This document shows, one piece after another, positions 53,588-61,473 of a DNA stretch of 64,000 bases (its first letter is position 1; every line of letters begins with the position of its first letter). Source of the stretch: Clostridium_T sp040217795 (lineage in GTDB: Bacteria; Bacillota; Clostridia; Clostridiales; Clostridiaceae); assembly GCA_040217795.1 (NCBI GenBank), contig JBEHWK010000006.1, positions 1 to 64,000 on the forward strand, read 5' to 3'. The position numbers and the translations under genes were made by a program. The notes under the pieces are model-generated. The model was given only the letters and a program-made list of their open reading frames with translations, made no database searches and was not told the DNA's origin.

Positions 53588-53658
53588 AAATTCAGCAGAG
53601 CTTATTACTTCAAATCCCAGGTATCACTGGCGGTGAGAGTATAAAACGAAATATAAAA

Positions 53659-53686
53659 CAGCACCGGCAAAAAAAGCTGGTGCTGT
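53659..53686. terminator. Terminator between the AGE gene and the kinase gene
   Basis: CAGCACCGGC pairs with GCTGGTGCTG around AAAAAAA; the flanks make it usable in both directions. Confidence 0.85.
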
Positions 53687-53689
53687 CTT

Positions 53690-55111
53690 TCATATTGAAT
53701 ATATGTCAGAAAATTCAATATCTATCATTTGAACTTTATTATTCATAGTCTTGATTTGCTTACTGGCTTTTTGATTTTTTACAATCCTTGCAGGAAGTTC
53801 TATTTTAAATATAGTTCCTTCACCCGGTGTACTGTCTACACTTATTTTTCCTCCATGAAGATCAACTATAGACTTTACTAAGGATAATCCAATCCCGCTT
53901 CCCTCGGCATTACGTGAAAGAGACTTGTCCACTTGATGAAATCTTTTAAAGATATTATCAAGATGTTTCTTATCCATTCCTATGCCAGTGTCCTCCACTA
54001 CTATTTGAACACTATCACCTTTATCAAATATGTTAATAAATATTCTGCCATCTTTATCTGTAAACTTAATTGCATTAGAAATAAGGTTAAGAATAATCCT
54101 CTCAATCTTTTCGGGGTCACAGGCAATAATCTTTTCCTCTGTATTTGTATCAAAAACAATACTTATACCTTTTCCCTTAACATGCTCCGATATTGATTGC
54201 ACAATATCTTCAACAACCTGAACTATATTTTCATTACATAGATTTAATTTTAAAAATCCAGATTCTGCTTTAGATAAATCTACTGTATTGTTGATAAGTT
54301 TTATTAACCTGTAACAATTTTGTTTAACAGTGTTAATACCTTGGAGGAATTTTTCTTTATTATCTTCAAGTGAACCATTTTTGCAATACAATTCCATTAA
54401 TTGATTGGCACTAAAAATTACATTTAAAGGAGTTTTAAGCTCATGTGAAATATTTGCAAATATTTCATCCTGCATTTTAAGAGCTGCCAGAGGACTTATA
54501 ATGAGCTTCATAGTCAGGAGCACGATAAATACGGTTATAGTTGCAAGTAATATTATTGTAGAAATTATAATCGGAAATATAAAACTCTTTATTTCTTCAT
54601 TAATGGTTTTTTGTGGAATTCCTATAAAAAACATACCAATGACAGAACCATCTGCAGACTTTACTGGTAAATAAATAGTTTTATATGGATTGCCTAGAAT
54701 GTTAACTGAACCCATATATTCCTTACCTTCAGTTAAAACTTTTTTTATCACTGCTTCATCTGCTTTTGTTCCATTGGCTCTGGCGCCATTCTTTATTATC
54801 GTTGTTGAAATCCTTGTATCCTTAAAAAATATAGTACATTCCACGTCAGCACTTTTTTTAATCATATCAACTATTTCAAAATCACCATTAATTAACTTAT
54901 TGCCTTTATATAACTTATCATTTTCACTTTTCCAATCTCCGGGGTACTTTTCATTAATTAGTTGTAAAGTTAATTTAGAATAGGTTTTAAGAGCACTGTT
55001 ATTAATATATCTATTAAATTGAAAATACATTACTATATTAACAACAATACTAAATAATATTACAGCTAAAATAATCAAAAAGAGCAGCTTGCCCCTTGTT
55101 TTTAACTTCAA
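53690..55111 (-). CDS. Orphan sensor histidine kinase with single-Cache-like sensor
   Basis: Of 473 residues, a first membrane helix (10-30) is followed by an extracellular Cache-like domain (about 35-175: VECTIFFKDTRISTTI, YKTIYLPVKSADGSVIGMFFIG). A second helix (180-202), a very short linker, the HisKA phosphoacceptor helix (FANISHELKTPLN) and a HATPase domain with N, D/G1 and G2 boxes (LISNAIKFTD, VEDTGIGMDKK, GSGIGLSLVK) follow. No HAMP domain fits in the ~15-residue gap between helix 2 and HisKA. No response regulator is adjacent. Orphan kinases of clostridia often feed Spo0A; that role here is a guess. The start follows AGGAGGTAGAAG. Confidence 0.9.
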   Translation of the reverse strand: MKLKTRGKLLFLIILAVILFSIVVNIVMYFQFNRYINNSALKTYSKLTLQLINEKYPGDWKSENDKLYKGNKLINGDFEIVDMIKKSADVECTIFFKDTRISTTIIKNGARANGTKADEAVIKKVLTEGKEYMGSVNILGNPYKTIYLPVKSADGSVIGMFFIGIPQKTINEEIKSFIFPIIISTIILLATITVFIVLLTMKLIISPLAALKMQDEIFANISHELKTPLNVIFSANQLMELYCKNGSLEDNKEKFLQGINTVKQNCYRLIKLINNTVDLSKAESGFLKLNLCNENIVQVVEDIVQSISEHVKGKGISIVFDTNTEEKIIACDPEKIERIILNLISNAIKFTDKDGRIFINIFDKGDSVQIVVEDTGIGMDKKHLDNIFKRFHQVDKSLSRNAEGSGIGLSLVKSIVDLHGGKISVDSTPGEGTIFKIELPARIVKNQKASKQIKTMNNKVQMIDIEFSDIYSI

Positions 55112-55377
55112 TCACTTCTACCTCCTTCTATATTAACTTTAATTTCAGAAATATATTTTTAATTAACTCATCATAAACTGCTATTACTAACCAACTGATA
55201 TATTAATCGTATCAATTACCTTATATCAGCTTCCTTGCACATATATTTTACCACATTTTTTGTACTTATTACTTTTAAATTACAAGTCCCAATGAAGAAA
55301 AAAGCTGTGACCTATTAAATTATAAATAATATTCTTTATTATCCTGAACAATATTATAAAACAAATAAAAAGAGTGA

Positions 55378-55725
55378 CTAGCGCCACTTTCGCTAGGGAA
55401 CCCTATTGTTCGTTCCAGCCTGGGCATAGCCCGTTAAAGACCATTTAGGTCTTTCCCGTCCCGGCTGGGCATAGCCCGTTAAAGACCATTTAGGTCTTTA
55501 ACCCTTCCACGGCACTACGTGTCTGAGGCCTCTGGGTGGGGCTCTGCGTGCACATAAAGATTATTAATCTTTATGCCCATCCTTTGACGGCGGGGAACAC
55601 AACTTCCCCTGCACCCCTTGCCTTTTTTATTGTATAGGAAAGAATGCACTTTCCTATACAATAAAAAAGCACTTCTGGGGAAGAAGTGCTTTTGAATTCA
55701 CAACTCTTAGGGGAAAAGAGTTGTG
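55378..55725. repeat. Run of hairpins with tandem copies between the kinase gene and abrB
   Basis: Stems in order: CTAGCG/CGCTAG (55378-55396); GTTAAAGACC/GGTCTTT (55433-55454) and its second copy with full GGTCTTTAAC (55478-55502); CATAAAGATT/AATCTTTATG (about 55553-55575); GGGGAA/TTCCCC (about 55594-55611); the large palindrome 55623-55668; AAAAGCACTTC/GAAGTGCTTTT (55665-55693, abrB terminator); CACAACTCTT/AAGAGTTGTG (55699-55725). A ~45-bp unit (CTGGGCATAGCCCGTTAAAG...) is repeated in tandem. The stretch is richer in G+C than its surroundings and holds no gene. 55112-55377 is AT-rich with nothing seen. Confidence 0.6.
55623..55668. repeat. Dispersed palindrome, copy 3 of 3 (complete)
   Basis: TTTTTTATTGTATAGGAAAG (55623-55642) and its exact complement (55649-55668) flank AATGCA. 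T-runs on both strands would make it a two-way terminator. Its one-arm forms are at 5676 and 37865. Confidence 0.75.
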
Positions 55726-55751
55726 AGGAGAGTTTGAAAAGATAAGTAATG

Positions 55752-55991
55752 TTATTTTTTTAATTCTGCCATACAGTTTTTGCAGATGTTTTTACCTTTG
55801 TAATTTACAACATCTCTTGCATCTCCACAGAATATACATGCTGGTTCATATTTCTTTAATATGATTTGCTCGCCGTCAACATAAATTTCTAAAGCATCCT
55901 TTTCTGCGATATCAAGAGTTCTTCTAAGTTCTATTGGAATAACAATTCTTCCTAATTCGTCTACTCTTCTTACTACACCTGTTGATTTCAT
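55752..55991 (-). CDS. abrB: AbrB-family transition-state regulator
   Basis: A 79-residue regulator with the AbrB swapped-hairpin DNA-binding domain (MKSTGVVRRVDELGRIVIPIELRRTL, residues 1-45) and a cysteine-containing C-terminal half (CIFCGDARDVVNYKGKNICKNC: two CxxC pairs, possibly zinc-binding). In Bacillus AbrB represses sporulation and stationary-phase genes until Spo0A shuts it off. AGGAGG lies 8 nt before the start. A promoter with a Spo0A box overlapping its start region is just upstream. Confidence 0.95.
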   Translation of the reverse strand: MKSTGVVRRVDELGRIVIPIELRRTLDIAEKDALEIYVDGEQIILKKYEPACIFCGDARDVVNYKGKNICKNCMAELKK

Positions 55992-56016
55992 AATGTTTCC
56001 TCCTTATTTTACATCC

Positions 56017-56053
56017 TTCGACATATTTTAACCTGATACTGACAAAGTTGTAA
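56017..56053 (-). promoter_or_regulatory. abrB promoter with Spo0A box
   Basis: TTACAA (56053-56048) and TAAAAT (56030-56025) with a 17-bp spacer. TGTCGAA (56023-56017), the core Spo0A box, follows the -10 box directly, covering the start region, the layout of Bacillus abrB repression. A second 0A-like box, TTTTGTCGAAAAA (56329-56341), lies upstream. Confidence 0.75.
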
Positions 56054-56612
56054 TTAAAATACAGTGAATATTCTTTGCCTATTTTTCAGAAATTACAAAT
56101 TTCTTACTTAATTAACATCTAATATAAATATAATACCATTTTATTGAAAAGTCAATAACAATTTATGTAAAAAATGTAATGCGAAAATTTATTTTTTAGG
56201 AAAGTAATTTATTCAGTTATTCCAAAGAATGGCTTTAATACAAGGGTTAGCTCCAATGGGTCCGGAGAAAAATCATAGAAGATAATTTCAAAAATAAAAA
56301 TGTAACCATTTTACAATAAATATAAATTTTTTGTCGAAAAAATGATTATTTCGTAATATAGCCGAATGTGGACAGGGTATATATTACGGCAATGGTATAT
56401 ATTGTATAATAATTGAGGCCGATTGATAAATAATATGGATAAACGACATTGTCTAATCAACTTATGTAATATATTGTTAATGATTTATCGACATTATATT
56501 ATTAAAATTATACAAAGTTTTTCTTCATAAATAGAATTATAATAAAAAAATTAATATAATTAGCAGGATAGTGTCTTTTTGGTTATTATATGTATAAGTT
56601 AATTAACATAGA

Positions 56613-56750
56613 TTCCACAGATAATAAACACATTATCAACAGGCTTTTTGTTAATAATGTTGATAATTCTAAAAAATTCAAATAGATATCCACCTTTTTT
56701 ACAAAGTTATCCACAATATGTGTTAATAACTTGTGGAAAGGTGTGGATTA
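56613..56750. other. Cluster of DnaA-box-like sequences
   Basis: TTATCCACA (56707-56715) is a perfect DnaA box. TTATCAACA (56633-56641) and TGTTGATAA (56658-56666) fit TTATNNACA; TGTGGATTA (56742-56750) and others (ATTCCACA, TTGTGGAAA) have one mismatch. They lie within 140 bp in the 894-bp gene-free stretch 55992-56885, which otherwise is AT-rich with the abrB control region at one end. Confidence 0.5.
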
Positions 56751-56885
56751 GTCCTTAAAGCTTGGTGTTAATTGAATTTCCAGATTAATAGAACATTAAA
56801 AAATATTACATAACTTGTAAAGGGGTTAATGGTACTATATAATATATTTAGAGCTATCAATAATTAAAAAATCGGGGTGATCTAC

Positions 56886-57479
56886 GTGGATGATAAAAAG
56901 TATGATGATAAACACATGCTGTCATTAGCTCAGGAAATGTCAAAAAGCAATATGGTTTCTTATGAGGAGTTACCGAAATATGACTTATTTCTATCACAGG
57001 TTATAGATTATCTTAATGATAAATTCACTGAAGATAAATACACAAATAATATAGTTCAAAATTATGTTAAGAGTGAGGTTATATCTAAACCTGAAGATGG
57101 GAAAAAGAGGGGTTACACAAAAGTTCATTTAGCCCAATTAGTTCTTTTGAGTTATATGAGACCTATTTTAACTACAGAAGAAATAAAAAAGGTTTTTAAA
57201 TTAGCTTTTAATGAAATTAATTTAAGAACAGATGATATAATTTCCTGGGAAGATGCCTATAAAATTTTTTCTGATATCCAGAAAGAGAGTTTTGAGGAAT
57301 TGATTGCTGGACCTTTATTGAAGGATTTAAAGCTGGATCCCATTGTTGAAAACCTGGATTTAGATGAAAAGGATAAAGAGAGAATTAAGTTGTTTTTGCA
57401 GGTGTTATCGCTGGTTGCCCAAGCGAGTGTAATTAAAAAAATAGTTCAGAAGTTAGTAAATGAATATCATGATTATTAA
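56886..57479 (+). CDS. DUF1836 family protein
   Basis: The start GTG 56886 is 4-6 nt after GGGGTGAT, giving about 197 residues. The protein is helical and acidic, with the DUF1836 pattern: YEELPKYDLFLSQVIDYLNDKF, then KRGYTKVHLAQLVLLSYMRPILTTEEIKKVFKLAFNE. The latter resembles a MerR-like winged helix and may bind DNA. No activity is known. The gene stands alone with a promoter upstream (TATAAT-like at 56840) and a terminator. The DnaA-box-like cluster lies about 140 bp upstream of its start. Confidence 0.8.
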   Translation: MDDKKYDDKHMLSLAQEMSKSNMVSYEELPKYDLFLSQVIDYLNDKFTEDKYTNNIVQNYVKSEVISKPEDGKKRGYTKVHLAQLVLLSYMRPILTTEEIKKVFKLAFNEINLRTDDIISWEDAYKIFSDIQKESFEELIAGPLLKDLKLDPIVENLDLDEKDKERIKLFLQVLSLVAQASVIKKIVQKLVNEYHDY

Positions 57480-57530
57480 AAAATCAATAAGCCTTAAAAG
57501 AAATTAAGTGCATATTTAGTATTTTGATAT

Positions 57531-57562
57531 CCCTTCCATATGAATTTTGGAAGGGTTTTTTT
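57531..57562 (+). terminator. Terminator after the DUF1836 gene
   Basis: CCCTTCCA pairs with TGGAAGGG, then seven T residues. Confidence 0.88.
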
Positions 57563-57640
57563 CAGCTTGCAGTAAATATTATGTATAAGCTGAAAAGATC
57601 AAGGCAGGAAGTCATTCCTGGGTATAGGGTTTGAAGTTTA

Positions 57641-57705
57641 ATAAAAAACTTATGCGTATCCGAATCAAAGTTGCCTTGTAAATTTGATTCAGGTATGCAT
57701 AAGTT
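57641..57705 (-). terminator. Terminator after the GtrA-family gene
   Basis: AACTTATGC...ATTTGATTC-type arms (57647 to 57705) pair over more than 20 bp with a few mismatches, followed by TTTTTTATT on the minus strand. Confidence 0.75.
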
Positions 57706-57735
57706 AAGTTTTAGTAGAGGAACCATATAGATTAT

Positions 57736-58095
57736 TTACTTAAATGTCCATAGTTTATTTACAAGAAAATTAACGGCAAAGCCGAAGCCTATGGCTGGTA
57801 TTTGAGAAAGTGTTTTATTGACACCAAATGAATGAACAAATAACCAGAGTACTGAACTGTTTACAAGGAAAGATAAGATATTTACGAGAATAAATTTTAT
57901 TCCTGTTTTAACTGATGCTTTTTTATTAAAAACATATTTACTATTTAGAATATAGCCATTTATTGTACCGGCAGCATACCCTACAGCATTTGCCAGCAAA
58001 TAATTCACATTGAAAAAAATGAGGCAATTATAAATTATGGCGGTAATAAGCGTATTTAATACTCCTACTCCAGAAAATTTAATAATATTAATCAT
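57736..58095 (-). CDS. GtrA-family membrane protein
   Basis: 119 residues with four membrane helices. KFSGVGVLNTLITAIIYN and the later GYAAGTINGYILNSKYVF with the C-terminal VNFLVNKLWTF are GtrA signatures. GtrA-type proteins help move lipid-linked sugars across the membrane or form complexes with glycosyltransferases. No glycosyltransferase adjoins it; the GT39-like protein (39029-40462) is a possible distant partner only. Start has AAAGGATTT upstream. Confidence 0.92.
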   Translation of the reverse strand: MINIIKFSGVGVLNTLITAIIYNCLIFFNVNYLLANAVGYAAGTINGYILNSKYVFNKKASVKTGIKFILVNILSFLVNSSVLWLFVHSFGVNKTLSQIPAIGFGFAVNFLVNKLWTFK

Positions 58096-58248
58096 AATAA
58101 ATTAAATCCTTTCCTAAAAAATAATTATTACATTACAATTTATATTATAATAATCATTAGATTTATTCAACTGATATCTTGTGTGAAATCAATGTGATTT
58201 GATGCTTATCTGGGAAATAACAGTTATCATGAATTGAAGGAGTTCAAA

Positions 58249-60594
58249 ATGAACAACAGAGAATTAAAAATTTCTGTAAGAAATCTTATAGAATTTATTT
58301 TAAGACATGGAAGTATAAACAATGGTTATATAGGTAACAGAAGGGCTCAGGAGGGGACTAAGGCACACCAGTATCTTCAAAAGGAGAACCTCAAGTTTTA
58401 TGATCAATATAAAAAAGAAGTATATTTAAAATATACATTCCCAAGAACTGAACTTTCAATTACTGTTGAGGGAAGAGCTGACGGAATTATAACTAATGGG
58501 GGAAACACTATAATTGAGGAAATCAAAAGTACCGAAAAGGAACTTTCCAGTATTGAAGAAGAAAATAACCCCCTCCATTGGGCTCAAGTGAAGTTTTATG
58601 GATTTATGTATATGATTGAAAATAACCAAAGCAGTGTTGAACTTCAACTTGCTTATATACATCTTGAGAGTAATGCCGTAAAGAAGTTTAACAGGAAATA
58701 TGGCATTGAAGAGTTGGAGGATTTTGTGAACTGGGTGGTGGATGAGTACGTAAAGTGGGCAGTTTTCAGGCTGGAATGGGCCGAAACCAGAAATGGCTCC
58801 ATAAGGAACTTACAATTTCCATTCGAATCATATAGAGCAGGACAAAGAGAACTGGCAGTGGCAGTTTATAATACTATAAGGGCTGAAGGAATGATTTTTG
58901 CGCAGGCACCTACAGGAATAGGCAAGACTATTTCAACAATGTTTCCTGCAGTAAAATCTCTAGGGGAATCCTTAAGTGACAGAATTTTTTATCTGACGGC
59001 AAAAACTATCACAAGAACAGTTGCGGAGGAATCTCTCAGATTAATGAGAGAGGGGTGCTTGAGAGTTAAAAGTGTAACTTTGACAGCTAAAGATAAAATT
59101 TGCTTTAATGCTGGATGCAGCTGCAATGAGGATGATTGCCTTTATGCAAAAGGGTATTTTGATAAGGTGAATGAAGCTTTATTTGAAATTTTGTCAGCAG
59201 CTGATGATTTCACCAGAGAAAAAATTGAAGAAGAGGCAAGAAAACATGAAATATGTCCATTTGAATTTTCGCTGGAAATATCTAATTGGTGTGATGTGAT
59301 TATTGCAGATTACAATTATGTCTTTGATCCAAGAGTATACTTAAGAAGATTTTTTGAAGAGAGTACTGAAAGATATATATTTCTTATTGATGAAGCACAT
59401 AATTTAGTTTCAAGAGGCAGAGAAATGTTTTCTGCATCCATTGAAAAAAGCAAAATAATGACTATTAAGAAATTGCTTAAAGGTGAAAAAAAGCTTGTTA
59501 AATACTTAAATAAGATAAACACTTGCATGGTTAATATAAAGAAAGAGTTGCTTGAGCAAGGAAATTTCGAAAAAATAATAGAAGAGCCTGCAATCCTTTA
59601 TGAACATATAAGGGGATACCTGAAGGAGTGCGATGAATTTTTGGTTACACGCAGGGATTTCACCGAATATGAACTGGTACTGGAACTGTACTTTGAATTA
59701 AATACGTTCTTAAATATAAGCGGATTCTATGATGAAAACTATGTGACCATTTCTAAAATAGAAGGGGATAAATTTTTTATTAAGCTTTTTTGTGTAAATC
59801 CAAGAAAAAATATGATGGAGGGTATGAAGAGAGCAAGCAGTCAAATAATATTTTCAGCAACCCTGTCTCCAGGAAGTTATTTTTTAAATCTTCTGGGAGG
59901 GGATGAGGGAACGTATAAAATGAGCCTTCCATCCCCATTTCCTAAGGAAAACATGCTTACATTGATTGCCCCTGTATCTACAAGATTCAGGCATAGAGAG
60001 GCAACGATCAGAAGGATACTTTCAATGATAATAAACTTTGTAAGGGGTAAAAAGGGAAACTATATGTGTTTCTTTCCATCGTATAAGTATATGAAGCAGG
60101 CTAAGGAAATTTTAGAAGCTGAATATAAAGATATAGATTTTATCCCTCAGGTGGAAAATATGAGTGAGGAAGAGAAAGAGATTTTTTTGGGAAAGTTTAA
60201 GGAACAAAGGGAGAAATGCCAATTAGGATTATGCATAATGGGAGGCATCTTTTCGGAAGGGATAGATCTCACGGGGGATTCCCTGATAGGAGCAATCATT
60301 GTAGGAGTAGGGCTGCCGCAGATTTCTTTCGAGCAGAATATTATAAAGGATTTCTTTAAAGAGAATGGAGAAGGGTATGATTATGCATATACTTATCCAG
60401 GGATAAACAAAGTAATGCAGGCTGTAGGACGGGTAATAAGGAGGGAAGAAGACAGGGGGGCTGTTTTAATGATAGATGACAGGCTATTAACTGCTAAGTA
60501 CATCAGGTTAATTCCGGAAAACTGGAGAAACTTCAAGGTTGTAAAAAATGAAGAGGAAATAAAAGGAGAACTTTCAGGTTTCTGGATAGATTAA
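58249..60594 (+). CDS. DinG-family ATP-dependent DNA helicase with nuclease-like N-terminal domain
   Basis: 781 residues from ATG 58249 (AAGGAG upstream). XPD/DinG superfamily 2 helicase: Walker A (APTGIGKT) near 220, cysteine cluster CFNAGCSCNEDDC near 285 for a 4Fe-4S site, DEAH near 381, and motif VI QAVGRVIRREEDRG near the end. In the first ~200 residues GTKAHQYLQ, GRADGIITN, IIEEIKST and HWAQVKFYGF match a Cas4/RecB-like PD-(D/E)XK nuclease domain, a known combination in Firmicutes. It probably acts in DNA repair or recombination. Single gene. The nuclease residues seem complete, but activity is not shown. Confidence 0.88.
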   Translation: MNNRELKISVRNLIEFILRHGSINNGYIGNRRAQEGTKAHQYLQKENLKFYDQYKKEVYLKYTFPRTELSITVEGRADGIITNGGNTIIEEIKSTEKELSSIEEENNPLHWAQVKFYGFMYMIENNQSSVELQLAYIHLESNAVKKFNRKYGIEELEDFVNWVVDEYVKWAVFRLEWAETRNGSIRNLQFPFESYRAGQRELAVAVYNTIRAEGMIFAQAPTGIGKTISTMFPAVKSLGESLSDRIFYLTAKTITRTVAEESLRLMREGCLRVKSVTLTAKDKICFNAGCSCNEDDCLYAKGYFDKVNEALFEILSAADDFTREKIEEEARKHEICPFEFSLEISNWCDVIIADYNYVFDPRVYLRRFFEESTERYIFLIDEAHNLVSRGREMFSASIEKSKIMTIKKLLKGEKKLVKYLNKINTCMVNIKKELLEQGNFEKIIEEPAILYEHIRGYLKECDEFLVTRRDFTEYELVLELYFELNTFLNISGFYDENYVTISKIEGDKFFIKLFCVNPRKNMMEGMKRASSQIIFSATLSPGSYFLNLLGGDEGTYKMSLPSPFPKENMLTLIAPVSTRFRHREATIRRILSMIINFVRGKKGNYMCFFPSYKYMKQAKEILEAEYKDIDFIPQVENMSEEEKEIFLGKFKEQREKCQLGLCIMGGIFSEGIDLTGDSLIGAIIVGVGLPQISFEQNIIKDFFKENGEGYDYAYTYPGINKVMQAVGRVIRREEDRGAVLMIDDRLLTAKYIRLIPENWRNFKVVKNEEEIKGELSGFWID

Positions 60595-60793
60595 TAAGAC
60601 TATTTTGATATTTGTGAATTTACATAAATTCCACTTATGTAATGTTGTATATATGCACAAAAAAAATTCTATATTGAGTAAAGTTATTGAATTTTAGTAT
60701 GGAAGCCATGTAGATTGAGCGAATTATTCAAATTTGACATTATTGAGCCTTAATTTAAAATATAAATAACAGGAAATGAAAGGTGGAGTAACA

Positions 60794-61279
60794 ATGGGAG
60801 TGTTCGCAGAACAATTTATAAAATCGGATAAATCATATGATTTGGTGAATTTTATAAAAAAAGGGTATATTGCATTGGCTGTATTAGCAGGAATTTTTAT
60901 AAAAATTAATATTAATGTTTCTGGATTCTTTTTACTTTTTGCTGCAGTGCTGTTCGTAACAAACAGATACATTTATTTTGATTTTGAATATGAATATCTT
61001 GACGGAAGGTTTAATGTATGCAAAATATATAATAAAAGCAGAAGAAAGCTGGTTATTAATATTGGGGATGATGAAATCTTAAAAATATATAAGGAAAAAA
61101 ATAATGGAACTAAAATATATAAATTCTATACAACAAGTGCAGGAAATCTCCCTAAATATGTAGTAGAGACAAACAAAGGCAGAAAATTTAGTGTTGCGTT
61201 AAATGAAGAAATGGAAAAAATATTTAAAGTGAATTACAGAAGTAAGTTCTTAAGTGGAGGAGAGATAAATCTACTTTAG
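60794..61279 (+). CDS. DUF6106-like membrane protein
   Basis: The start 60794 has GGTGGAG 6 nt upstream, giving 161 residues. Two hydrophobic helices (about 24-60) precede a hydrophilic beta-rich part with FEYEYLDGRFNVCKIYNKSRRK and the end EEMEKIFKVNYRSKFL. The pattern resembles DUF6106-type clostridial proteins, a comparison from memory only. Function unknown. Alone between the helicase gene and the glucan synthase, followed by a terminator. Confidence 0.45.
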   Translation: MGVFAEQFIKSDKSYDLVNFIKKGYIALAVLAGIFIKININVSGFFLLFAAVLFVTNRYIYFDFEYEYLDGRFNVCKIYNKSRRKLVINIGDDEILKIYKEKNNGTKIYKFYTTSAGNLPKYVVETNKGRKFSVALNEEMEKIFKVNYRSKFLSGGEINLL

Positions 61280-61347
61280 AAATAATTGTATGCAATTGGA
61301 AACACTTCATATATGGAAAATGAAATCAATATAGGCCAATAATTTGA

Positions 61348-61383
61348 CCATGCAGGAATAATAACCTGCATGGTTTTTTTTCA
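61348..61383 (+). terminator. Terminator after the DUF6106-like gene
   Basis: CCATGCAGG pairs perfectly with CCTGCATGG around AATAATAA, then a ten-T run. Confidence 0.92.
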
Positions 61384-61473
61384 TTTAAGGTTGAAAGATA
61401 GATATTCAGCACATATTTTTATCCTTACAGGAGATAATAGGTTTTGTATCTTGAAAAATAAGGAGTGTATGAA

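Noticed and set aside
56613..56750. Chromosomal replication origin
   Set aside because: There is no dnaA, dnaN, recF, rpmH or gyr gene nearby; the DnaA-like boxes are fewer and more scattered than in oriC.
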